DNA from: Ectocarpus siliculosus
Taxonomy: Eukaryota > Sar > Phaeophyceae > Ectocarpales > Ectocarpaceae
Reading direction: 5' to 3'
Assembly (NCBI GenBank): GCA_000310025.1
Contig: FN649727.1
Coordinates: 4,279,371 to 4,304,603 of the forward strand
DNA length: 25,233 nucleotides
In this document: piece by piece, positions 11,401 to 20,700 of the stretch
How the letters are laid out: each line of letters starts with the position of its first letter
Position numbering within the stretch: position 1 is the stretch's first letter
The notes under the pieces: model-generated
What the model was told of the DNA's origin: nothing
The model's database searches: none
The model's input: the letters and a program-made list of their open reading frames with translations, nothing else
Position numbers and translations under genes: made by a program

Positions 11401-14400
11401 ACACCTCTTGGGGTGGTACAGGTATGTGTCCCACGAGCATGGGAAGAAAAGCACTTTTCACAACCGACAAAACAAGATTAAGAACCATTTTCTGCAATCA
11501 CAAAACAATGTGTAGGGGATAGCCCTATTTAGTTATAACCTGAACGTCCAGGTTGTTGGCGTACTGTTGCATCTCCTCGAACTTGATGTCCGCAGGCGTC
11601 TTGGCAGAGATCTCCTCCTTCTTCGCCTGTGTTGTACGAGTGCAGCGTATGTGTGTGTGTGTGTGTGTTTCTATCATTAGCATCGACGGCGCTTACCGGC
11701 CGACCAAATGACATGACGTCAGTCGGTGTTGGTGGTTTTATGTATCAGGCGAAGAAACAAGTTTTCCTTGTACAGTGCATGCAGCCACCAAATTCCAGAG
11801 GCGACGCATGCACGCGACGCCTGCATTGTGCGGAACGAGGAGAGGTTCTAAGGAAGGTGATGCTCGAGAGACAATGGGGCATGCACCATCTTCTCGGGCA
11901 CCAGGGGGGCGAGGGGGCGGAAGATATCCAACAACGGGACCGGAAGGACCGTAAAATAATTCTGGAACGAGACACATATAAGGAGGCCATGGCGTAGTAG
12001 AAGAAAACGCAGGTGAAAACAACAGCAAATAAAACAATAAAACAGCAACAACATGCCGACAACGGCGCGTTAAGCTACGACTTCTGAAACAAAAACACGC
12101 TTGTTGAACAATAGTGCGAACATCTCACCACCAGCCCGCACGGGGCAAGGCTGTTCACCAACCCCACCTTGTCCACCTGGGTCTTGACATGCGTCGCCAC
12201 CTCCCCGAACCAGCGGAGCACGTGGTGGGGCCCCACGGGCACCCGCTCCGCCTTCTCCTTGTCCTTGGTGTCCGCAAGGCCGGCGTCATCCGCCTGGGGA
12301 GGGGACGGCATGGGTGCATGGTTAAGGCACGAGGCACACGAAGAACGGATCGATCACACCAGGACATGAGAACACAACATGATAACACAACCGCAACACA
12401 GCAGTACTCCACGTAGTGAGCATGTGTAGCACGCTAGAGCGCGTTCGTTTCCATACACCTGGTTGCACACGAAAGATGCCAGGGTAGTGCGCATAATGTA
12501 GCACGCTTTACGTAAGAGTGTGCCCGTTTCCATACGCCTGGCTGCACATGGACGATCCGTCTGCTTCGGAAAACATGCTCCAATCTGGCTCTCACAAGCG
12601 CGCAACACGCCGCGTATTCGCCCATTTACACCGGTGAGTTGATTTGGTGGTGAGCTAAAAAATGTCGGGGGCACAACCCTTCTCTTGCTATGCAAACAAA
12701 ATCAGCCACAACCGATAGAATACCAGGCCAACAGCACCAATCTCTTCACCGACACGTGCTCCTCTACTGACGAGTACTGGGAATGCAGGCACCGGAGTGC
12801 GGCCGAAGCATAACTTGTGTTAGACGTTCTAAGCCAACGATGAACCAAAAAAAGAAAAACAGACAAGTCGGGCCAAGGGGAACGACCAAGACGAAGAGAG
12901 CGACGAATAGACCGACCGGACGACCGGCCAACCTGCAAGAAGGTCTTGAAGTACTGAGAGGCTGAAAGCTCCCCGTGGGCGGCCACTCTGTTGAGGAAGA
13001 TCTCCAGCTCCTTCCGCCGCTTCTGCTCCACGACGCGTACGGGGAAATGACAGCGCGGGGGGGCAGGGAGGTTGGGGCCACGCCGCCGGGTTTCGGGACG
13101 GTTCAAATCTGTTGCCCTTACCACCTCGCTGCCGAGACATACGCCAAATCAAATCCCACCAGCCTCGCGCCTAGTGAGACTCTGCAGTAGCTTTCTTCTT
13201 GTTCCTCCTTCTCCTTCTGATGCTGCTACTGCTGCCGCCTTGGCCGCTTGCCGCTGCCACCAACGCCAGCCGCATGGTGCTCGTGTCTGGGACTGCTCCT
13301 ACTCTTCGCAAACCTGCTGGTTCTGGTCCTGCGGAATTTACTGCGGCCACTGGTAGTGTTTTCGACACAAGTGGTACCAAAAAATATGTCTCTGGGTGCA
13401 TGGACGGATGGCCTGTCTCTGCTGCTCCTGCGGAGTTTACCGCAGCTGCTAATAGTGCTTTCGACACAAGCGGTATCTACCAAAAAACATGTCTCTTGAG
13501 TGCATGGACACGGACGTTTTTTGTCTCTGCGTACGGAGGCGAGGCGTGTCTTACCTCGACGAAGGTCTGGTCGAACTTCCCCACCACCATCTTTACCGGC
13601 AGGGCGGGCATTACCATGCCGGGGAACTCTTCCTCCAGGCGGTGGCTGAGCCAGACGAAGTCCTTGAACCGCCGGATCACCGTGAACTGCCCGTACTGGA
13701 AGTCCGGGCGGTCGGTGCTCGTGTGGACCTGCGTGTTGGTGCGCGGCGCGTGGATTTTCGGTAACTACTTATGCACCAACCGACTGACGAATGAAATACG
13801 TTCCCAGTAGTCTTGTGCGCAACGGGAATACAGAGTGAGGATTCCGGATTCTGAGAAGTTTACAAGTTGCTATTCCTTTTTGTACTAAACACCACGTTGA
13901 ATGTTTTGGGGTATAGATGCACACCATCGTGCGAACCGCTGCTGTTGCTGTAGATGTGCACAATGGGCCGCGTGGAAAGAATCAATCAGCGCAAATCGTC
14001 GCGAGCCAAGAAGAGGTGCTAAACACCAGATACAACTACAATCACCGGAAACACAGTTGTGATGATAACCTCAACAGGACACCCCGACCGCCCGTTACCA
14101 ATAACAAAACCAACACAGCAGCAGCTTTACCACGCCTACCTTGTACGTGATGTAGGCGTTTATCCCCTGGTCCTGCTTCACGGGGTCGCACACGGTAATG
14201 TTGAGCCGAGAGCCGGCAGCGGCGGCGGGGGCGCTCCTTCCGGGCATGTCGACGTTCGACAGCACGTCTGGGTACGCGGTACCGTTCGACATGGCAATGA
14301 AACCACGGCCTCCGACAGGGTAGTTGCTGCTGTACGTCTTCGTCTAAAAACCGTTTCCACGACGGGGAGAGAGGAAAGAAGTGGGACGAGGGTCGTCAGG

Positions 14401-14501
14401 TTAACAGGGCTGTATTGACACAAACGCACAGGTGTAGAAGAGCAGCGGCGGCGGCGGCGGGAGTGACGAACGGCAACTACAAATACCTGTTGTTGTGCCA
14501 T
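8276..14501 (-). CDS. Sorting nexin, PX-BAR type (SNX1/SNX2/Vps5-like)
   Basis: Eleven exons join without a frame break into 456 residues. In transcript order: 14501-14487, 14343-14140, 13728-13555, 13022-12933, 12293-12168, 11626-11540, 11209-11108, 10505-10443, 9858-9652, 8980-8810, 8407-8276. Every junction is phase 0. Residues ~53-161 are a PX domain. It has NITVCDPVKQDQGINAYITY, the phosphoinositide-binding RRFKDFVWL (Arg 92-93), PALPVK (114-119) and KRRKELEIFLNRVAAHGEL. Residues ~200-435 are a helical BAR domain, from KFEEMQQYANNLDVQ to TKKQEEAWQALIPHIEAME. The short C-terminal tail is rich in Gly, Met and Asp. In yeast and animals, SNX-BAR proteins bind PI3P on endosomes through PX, dimerise and bend the membrane through BAR, and form retromer-linked tubules for endosome-to-Golgi recycling. 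The family assignment is firm; which SNX paralogue it represents is inference. Confidence 0.9.
8754..8777. repeat. CAA/CAG trinucleotide run in SNX intron 10
   Basis: A cagcagcaacaac-type run lies just downstream (in transcript sense) of the exon 10 donor. It is intronic and does not affect the protein. Confidence 0.75.
8810..8980 (-). CDS. SNX exon 10, BAR helix 3
   Basis: Fifty-seven codons, from acceptor tatcgcag to CAG|GTGAGA. DKARRQYEEVSDRVVREFAR followed by FRRDKAADMKKIILDYVNVQ matches the conserved RxExxRF...K..D.K..I..Y pattern of SNX-BAR proteins. Confidence 0.93.
9652..9858 (-). CDS. SNX exon 9, BAR helix 2
   Basis: Sixty-nine codons, from acceptor atgcgcag to CAG|GTGAGA. It encodes a long charged helix that includes KKQAQQEAEHFEGPVLEYGR and HKRNEKKITYMTAAHDLEAK. 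This is the dimer and membrane-facing helix of the BAR fold. Confidence 0.92.
10443..10505 (-). CDS. SNX exon 8, helix 1 to helix 2 turn
   Basis: Twenty-one codons, AEEDKAPLGQALLQLAHAAD plus E, equivalent to the SSEDNTALSRALSQLAE turn of SNX1. The acceptor is gatcgaccag and the donor GAG|GTGCGC. A short exon, supported by exact phase on both sides. Confidence 0.85.
11108..11209 (-). CDS. SNX exon 7, BAR helix 1
   Basis: Thirty-four codons, from acceptor gtatcag to AAT|GTAAGA. It contains VARHTTALVKKQEQLGSTMF and EFGVAFTLLAN, which fit the family pattern of a basic stretch, then xxEFGxxxAxL. Confidence 0.92.
11540..11626 (-). CDS. SNX exon 6, first BAR helix begins
   Basis: Twenty-nine codons, from acceptor acaacacag to CAG|GTTATA. 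It encodes AKKEEISAKTPADIKFEEMQ and YANNLDVQ, corresponding to the FEEK-type start of the BAR helix in SNX1. The donor is weak, but frame and homology fix it. Confidence 0.85.
11651..11668. repeat. (GT)9 microsatellite in SNX intron 5
   Basis: Perfect GT run close to the acceptor of SNX exon 6. On the transcribed minus strand it reads as CA, a pyrimidine-poor tract upstream of the splice site. Confidence 0.85.
12168..12293 (-). CDS. SNX exon 5, PX-BAR linker
   Basis: Forty-two codons, from acceptor ctccccag to AAG|GTGGGG. It encodes an acidic/basic linker and an amphipathic segment, VLRWFGEVATHVKTQVDK, just before the BAR domain. A stronger donor, GTGAGA, 39 bases further on (exon end 12129) would add 13 in-frame residues, so the 3' edge may be alternative. 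Confidence 0.75.
12425..12557. repeat. Diverged two-copy tandem repeat in SNX intron 4
   Basis: tgtagcacgct occurs at 12425 and 12497, and gtttccatac occurs at 12447 and 12526. Similar sequence (cctggttgcaca / cctggctgcaca) follows the second motif in each copy. The period is about 72-79 bases. Confidence 0.7.
12933..13022 (-). CDS. SNX exon 4, end of PX domain
   Basis: Thirty codons, KRRKELEIFLNRVAAHGEL followed by SASQYFKTFLQ, the typical last two PX helices. The acceptor is gtggagcag. The donor is GTTGGC, a weak match to consensus but the only one that keeps frame at the expected domain end. Confidence 0.88.
13327..13515. repeat. 99-base tandem duplication in SNX intron 3
   Basis: Two copies start with tcctgcgg at 13327 and 13426. 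Both contain ttcgacacaag, an accaaaaaa-atgtctct block and gtgcatggac. The period of 99 is divisible by three. On the plus strand both copies read PAEFTAA...FDTSG in one open frame. Confidence 0.8.
13555..13728 (-). CDS. SNX exon 3, PX lipid-binding core
   Basis: Fifty-eight codons, from acceptor cacgcag to donor GAG|GTAAGA. It holds QFTVIRRFKDFVWLSHRLEE, with the conserved Arg and aromatic that contact PI3P, and the proline loop PALPVK. It ends with GKFDQTFVE, which joins directly to KRRKEL of the next exon, as in SNX1 and SNX2. Confidence 0.93.
14140..14343 (-). CDS. SNX exon 2, N-terminal linker and start of PX domain
   Basis: Sixty-eight codons, from acceptor gtttttag to donor AAG|GTAGGC. 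A low-complexity Gly/Ala linker leads into beta-strand 1 of the PX domain, NITVCDPVKQDQGINAYITY. This matches the usual SNX pattern of a DP motif followed by an aromatic-rich strand. Confidence 0.88.
14487..14501 (-). CDS. SNX exon 1, 15-base start exon
   Basis: It encodes only MAQQQ and ends at CAG|GTATTT in phase 0. The ATG at 14501 is in frame with exon 2. An overlapping ATG six bases upstream (ATGAGTGATGGC) reads a frame that would not join exon 2 correctly. The 143-base intron to exon 2 ends in gtttttag. Confidence 0.65.
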
Positions 14502-16234
14502 CACTCATTTGCCAGCCCCGTCTCGTGAAGAGAGGGTGTCGTCTCCCGCACAGCCTACCCCCGGATGTGTACACCCTCAACAAAACGGCCGTTTCATAAA
14601 CTTTTATACATGGAGCCTTGCTCAACAACCCATTTTCTTCAAACATATGGTAATAATTACCCTAAAGAATATTGCGTCTGTCGATTGATTCCATCATCCA
14701 GGAATATGCATGGTATCGGCCTACACCACTTCGTCCGTTCCACAGCGAAACTCGTGGCTATGAGTCAAACATCACACGATAATCTATAGCTTGAAGGGGT
14801 CTACTGAACGACGACTGATTCATACCGAGAGGGGACCGGGGATTGGACAACGCGCTGCTACCATACAAGGTGTATTTGTATCCCTTCTTGGGGGTAGTTG
14901 GCTTGTGACCACGTAAGGTGTCCGCGTCAGCTGGACCAGTAGTAGAGACATTAAAGGTTGTACTGAGCGGAGACCGGCGGTTTTGATGTCAAGACAACAA
15001 CAACCAACTGCCGTGAGTTGCTGGGGTTGTGAGGTGTTCAGACAACACCCGAGTCTTACTGCCAAGCAGCCTTTCGGTGGGCGCGGTGTACATGTGCTGC
15101 AAGCAGTTACGCTTCGATATTTATCTCTGCGAGTGTATGGCCACGGGGAGGGGGTATGCATATCTCGTATGCATGTGACACCGAAACGCCAGCAACGGAC
15201 GGTACTAAAGGCAGCACTGCTGTCTGTAGCTCTTGTAGCAATTTGAGAAACAACAAGAATTCTGAAAAAAAAGAAGGAATTCGGGACTGGTGGTACACGC
15301 GCCGACCTCTCTGGCGCGGTCTCCTAAAGGCATGTAGTCACCGCTGTAACTATAACGGTATTGGTTTGCTCCAACGTGATTGCACAAAAAAATCACAAAA
15401 CTCTTCTCGTGTCAGAATACAGCAGTCCGCAGGGACAGATAGTGCCAGCGTGAACTGCCCGTGCTTTGGAGAGACAGAAAGCGGTTCAATTCCAACTGCT
15501 TGCTGTGGAGCCAACGCCATGTTATTTCATTTTAAGGAAAAAATAAATACACACACAGAAAGACTACCAGTTCGAGATATTTCCTCGGGACTCGAGCGGT
15601 GAAAAAAAATGGGTTGATTTCTGCATTTTCCACCCCCACAAGCTGTAGGTCGGCGGCCATCGTGAATGCACACAAAGCGAGTTGCACACAGCCGTCGCTA
15701 GTCTCCTGCGGGACGCCTCCCTCAGGATAGGCACACAACAAAAGGCGGCGCAAAGAGGAACCACGTTTTCCTGCAAAGACAGAGACAAAGAGGGCGTCGA
15801 CGCCATGCGAACTGCCTCTCACACAAGCCGCAATTCGACAAATCTCACCGGATCCTGCACCGCGAGGTCCAGGTACTCCTGCAGAAGATAATAAATATCT
15901 AGCTCGTCGGGGTGCCACGCCACCCTATTTGACGCTTGTTAGAGCGTGTGGTGTTTCCTTGTCCTGTGTTGGAGGAGCGAGCAACGGGAACGAGGCCAGG
16001 GCAGGGAGACCAGCAGAGGGAGAAGAAGAACCTGGAAGGGCGGGGGGGTTGGTACAAACTATCCCCGAATGATCGACGGTGCCTCTTAATTGCGCCGCAC
16101 TATCCATGTGCAGTGCAGTGCGCCATTTCTCGAGAGGTCGGCAGTTGAAGTCTTCCACAGAGGCTGCTACCTGTGCTCTCACCAACTTACGTTGGCTTCT
16201 ACCAGCTCTTCTCTTCCTCCGCAAGACTGGGAAG
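14502..16234. promoter_or_regulatory. Divergent 5' region shared by the SNX and ECM29 genes
   Basis: About 1.7 kb separates the two start codons, which face away from each other, so both promoters and 5' untranslated regions must lie here. I see no clear TATA box or initiator. A short palindrome, atgcata-tctcg-tatgcat, occurs at 15156-15174. No gene is supported inside. Confidence 0.5.
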
Positions 16235-17773
16235 ATGGAGCCCGCTGAAGCCGCAGACGTGGAGCAGCTCGATCGAGTGCTCCACCGCCTGGTCATAGCA
16301 GACGACTCGAAGCTTTCGCCGGTACTGGACATTCTGCTGCCGAAGCTTGTGCGGAAGCTGAACGGCAGCTCTCCACGCGTCCGAGCGAAGGTGATAGACG
16401 TCCTCAGCCATGTCTCCAAGAGGGTGCGGCCGAACGCCTCGATCGAGTTGCCCTGCTCCGGCTTGCTCGCGGTGTGCAAGGAGGTGCCGTTGAACAGCTT
16501 CGCCTTTAACTTCAGCCTGAGCTTCCTGGAGATGGGTGTCCCCAGGCTCACCCCGACGGCTCAGGGAAAGATCGGGCTTCAGATCGCGTCCGGGATATCA
16601 AGGCTCGAGCAATACTCTCCGGCTTCCAACATACTCCTGAACCTGCTCCTCGTTGTTGTCGAGCACCTACCGCTGCGCTTGCCGGGGGAGACTCAAGAAG
16701 AAGAAGCGGCGGTGAGAGATACAGCGGCGACGGAGGTGGCGGAGCTCGCGCGAGAGGACTCCGCCGTGGTGAGCGAGTGGTTTCTCGACGTCTGCTTGTA
16801 CCCGGGCGTTCTCCGGCTCGAGGGGAGCCGCTACGACGGCCTCTCGCCGGCCGGGCTCGCCCGCCTAACCTCGAAGGAGAAGGAGTGGCCGGCGGACCTT
16901 CTCACGCGGCGCAAGCTCGCCGTTGTGCGGGGTCTCAAGTCCGACCTCTTCTCCCCCGCCGCGACCGTGGCGCCGGCGGTGGCTGCCGCTGGCTGCAGCA
17001 CCCACCACGAGGTTCTCAAGGCCTCCGAAGACCTGCTCAAGAGCCTCTCTTCGTCGGACAGACACGGGGCGCTCCAGCGGGATCCGGCCGTTGCGCTAGG
17101 CCTCTTGAACTTGGTGCTGGGCGGAGCTGCTGGTACCGCCGGCGGTAGCACCGCCGCAACCACCGCCACCGCCGCGGCGGGCACCCTTTCCTCTTCCCGC
17201 TCTCCTGCTTCCTCGGCACTCGCGGTCCGTGCCCTGGCGTGGCTGGAGGCGGAGTGCCCAGGGGGCACGGCGGCCAGGGTGCCGGAGGCGGTGAGAGTGT
17301 CGTTCCTCGCGCTCTTCACCGCAGACGGGCCCGCGGCCGGCGCGGACCGCGCGCCCGGCGCGCGTCACCACGACCGCGCCAACGCCGCTCGGCTCCGGGC
17401 CGCCGGGGCTCGGTTGGCTGCGTTCGTCGCTGCCAGATGCAACGCCGCAATGCTGCCCATGGTCGGCCCCCTCCTGCTGCAGGCCGTGCAGCGGGTGCTG
17501 GTGATGAACGCGGCTCCGTCGTCCTCATCCGAGGTTGGCGGCGGTGGCGGCTCGGGCGAGGCGCCCCCGCCGCCGGTCGGATCGACGCTTCTGATGCAGG
17601 TGCAGCACGGAGCGATGCTGGAAGCGTGCTACGAAGCGATCGCGTCGCTCGCGGTTCGGAGGCCGGAGATTTTCGCCGGGGACACGTCAGTACCGCGCCT
17701 CCTCTTTCTCGAGCTCTCGGCGAAGGAGCCGTCGCTGCGGGTGAAGATTAGCGCGGCGCTGGGCGCTCTGAAG
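16235..17773 (+). CDS. ECM29: ECM29 exon 1
   Basis: A large first exon of 513 codons, starting MEPAEAADVEQLDRVLHRL and ending at CTGAAG|GTGCCG in phase 0. It contains LLPKLVRKLNGSSPRVRAKV and VPLNSFAFNFSLSFLEMGVP, the conserved ECM29 N-terminal HEAT region. Two Ala/Gly/Thr-rich segments interrupt the alignment, around 17120-17200 and 17510-17580. Confidence 0.93.
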
Positions 17774-20700
17774 GTGCCGAAAAACTTAGAAGACAGCAAA
17801 AAGTAGTCGTCCTTACAGTATTGTCATGGATGGATGCATACGTACGCTCAATGTGTTGTCGTGATTAGGTTGTTGAGCTAACAAAGTACGGGCTGATTGG
17901 GTCGAACTGGGCGACTGCTGTACTGCCGCTGGTTGCCCTGATGCTTTTCCCTCCCACGAAATTAGCGCACAATAGTTTTAAGAAAGTCCCGCGTTACTTG
18001 CAGCCATCATCGCGGACAAGTGACCTTTGTTCCTAGGCCGTGGTCTGATCAGACCCCCGCGTTCCTGTCCAAAACCATCCCCTCGCCACCGCGTACTCTT
18101 CCAAACAGGGCGCTTACCGCGCCGCTGGCGGTGACAATCTAGCGTCCGAGCTGTGGTCTCTGCTTTGGGGGGCCGCAGCGTCTCCCGAGCACCGGGCCCG
18201 TCTCTGCGCGATAGAGTGGGCGTGCGATCTCTTCGACTTCTCGGACGTAGCGGCGCGCCGTCTTTGCGTCTCCCTGTGCGACGACAAGGTCACGGCGGTT
18301 CGCTCGGCGGCCACGCGGGGCCTCCATCCGCCGCGTGCGTCCGCCAGCCACGCCCCCGCCGCTGCTGAGGGTGTCGCGGCTGCCGACGCCGCCGCTCCTC
18401 CTCGCACCGGTCCCTCGACCCACCCGACTTTCGAGGCGTTCGTGCTGGGCGCGCTGCGTGACGAAGCGGTGCCCTCGTCGCTGGCGAGGGGGGGAGAGCC
18501 GGCACCGGCAAGCCTCGGCGAGCTTCCTCCTGCGGCGCTCGCTCGCGCGTTGGACTTCGCGCTGGAGTGCCACAAGGCGCACGGCGGCAAGGCCGACAAC
18601 AACGGAGCGGCAGATATTTCGTCGGAGGTAGGAGAAGGAGGCAAGGGCAGCACAGAAGAGGCCGTAGCGGTGTTCTTGGCTTTGGTGGAAACGACTCTCG
18701 CGAGCGCCCCCTCCGCCACGGACGGGCAGCACGGCCACGCGCAGATGGTTCTGCTGCACCGGTCGGCCGCGGTGGCCTTGCAGAAGCTAGCCGCCGGCGA
18801 CGGCGGTGCAAACGACCCCAGCACCACGATGTTCCCGCAGCAAGATGCAGGCCAACGGGACGGTAGTCACGCCGTGGCGCAGGCGGTCAGGTCCGAGCCG
18901 ATCAAAGGCGTTGCCGTCAGGCTGGCCTCTCGCGGCCCGTGGCTGCAGCAGTGGCTCGGGCACGAGAGCTCTACGGAGATCAGGGAGGCGTTCGCTGAGA
19001 CGACGGGAGCGGCGGCGGAGTTCATGGACCCGAACTCGGAGCTTGTGCCGCTCTTGAGAGCTCTCGGGCACAAGCTGAAGGTAGGTTTGCTCAGGAGGTG
19101 TCGTAACAGCGGGTGTACCGGGGAACGACACATGTATATTGCCTTGTGATTTTTTTAACAGCAATGTTGCCGTCGAAACAGGGACACCGAAACAACCTTT
19201 TGAGGTCAGTATTGGTGGTGGGTTACGGATCATCGAGACGACTGCTGTAATCTCCTGTTTTGTATCCCTCTCTCTCACTGATACTCCGTTGTGATCATGG
19301 CTGAGGCATGCGCACGTTTCCCCTCCCCCCTTCTAATGTCGCGATGTTCGTCCCGTCCGTTTGCCGTCTGACGCGCCGACGACGACACCGCTGCGCTCCC
19401 TCCTCGGATACCTCATAAAAAGCCCTGCACGATGCCGGGTGCGGCAGGCTTCACCAACAGGGCGGTGAGCAGCGCCCACGGAGCCGCCTGCGCCCTCGGC
19501 TCCGTCCTCGCAAGGCTAGCCGCCGCTGCGAACGCCGCCACCGCTGCTTCCGCCGGCGAGCCCGGCGGCAGCGGTAAGGCTCCTTCTCCCGGCGTTCTTG
19601 CGTGGGCAGCGCTGTCCGGAGACGCTCTCCCCGCCGCCCTTTCGTCCGTGGCGGCGGCGATCGGCCACCCGGTTTCTCTGCTGCACGTCGCGGCGTGCGG
19701 GGCTATCGGCCGCGTGGGTGCGGCGGGACCGCTGCCCGTTCGCTCTTCCGCCGCCGCAGCAGCAGCAGTGGTGCCGCCTGCTATTGTTGGGGGGGGCGAC
19801 GACAGCAGCGTCGCCGCCGCCGCCGCTACCCCGACTACTGTGCAAGCCGTGTTCGAGCGGCTGTGGGCCGCGTGTAAGCTGGGAGAGACGACGGATGCGA
19901 GCAGGCGGACGGAGGCGGCGGCCGAAGCATTGGGGAGGTGTTGCCGGGGGAACGGCGCGGGCAGGGCCGACGCTGCCAGCGGCGGCGGCGGCGAGAAGGA
20001 GGAGTCTTCCGCTCGCGTTCGTAAGACGCTCCGAGTGCTGTTCGACATGGCCAAGAATCAGGTCCGTGTGAGGGAGAAGAAGCTCTCGGGAACGCACCCA
20101 AAGGCGCACAGGCCACAACTGTTTGTCGATGCTTCGCAGAAAAAGGGACTCGCGGAATTACAAGTATTGTTTTAGCGTTCAGAAACCCGTGCTAGACTTA
20201 CCGGTGGTCAATGGTCTACAGCTAAGGCATGCAAAACATGAGAACCCCCCCCCCCCTGCCTTTACCACCCCACTACGTTGGCTCGCACTAATAATCAGAA
20301 ACAAGAAGAGCTCCAGTTTGCCGTCGGCGCAGCGGTGGCAGATCTGGCGTGCTCAGGACCCCTCCGCGTCCCCCCTGGTAAGCTTCTCGAGGACATGCGT
20401 GCGTCCGCGGTATCTGCGAGGCGCGAAATGAAGGAAGAAGAGTCAGCGGGGGACGAGGGTGGCGGCGGCGCATTGATAAATGCCTTGGACTACGTGCTCT
20501 ATCAGGTGGGGGGGAGTCGTGTTTCAGATGGCGACGCTTGCGACAGTAGTAGTATCGCGGCTGGTGGCTCGCCGTTACGATTGCTTTAGGTCGCACACAC
20601 GAAACAGCAGCGGTGGCACAGTTTTTTTTTTGTTTGTGTTTTGCGTCGTGTGACACATTGTCTCTCCGCTGAATTCCGGCGGCGGCCCTGCGACCAGGTG

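Noticed and set aside
13220-13810. Plus-strand open frame with a signal-peptide-like start inside the SNX gene
   Set aside because: Not annotated as a gene because it overlaps conserved SNX exon 3 on the other strand and has no known homologue. Its internal repeat is kept as a finding.
15440-15505. Box B-like ggttcaattcc at 15482 on the plus strand, a possible tRNA
   Set aside because: No box A at a suitable distance, a T stem of only two pairs, and no cloverleaf.
18114-18827. Minus-strand frame of 237 codons opposite ECM29 exon 2
   Set aside because: Low-complexity Ala/Ser/Arg translation caused by high third-position GC in the real plus-strand exon.
19413-20054. Minus-strand frame of 213 codons opposite ECM29 exon 3
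   Set aside because: Antisense shadow; the plus strand encodes the conserved AACGAIGRVGAAGPLP segment.
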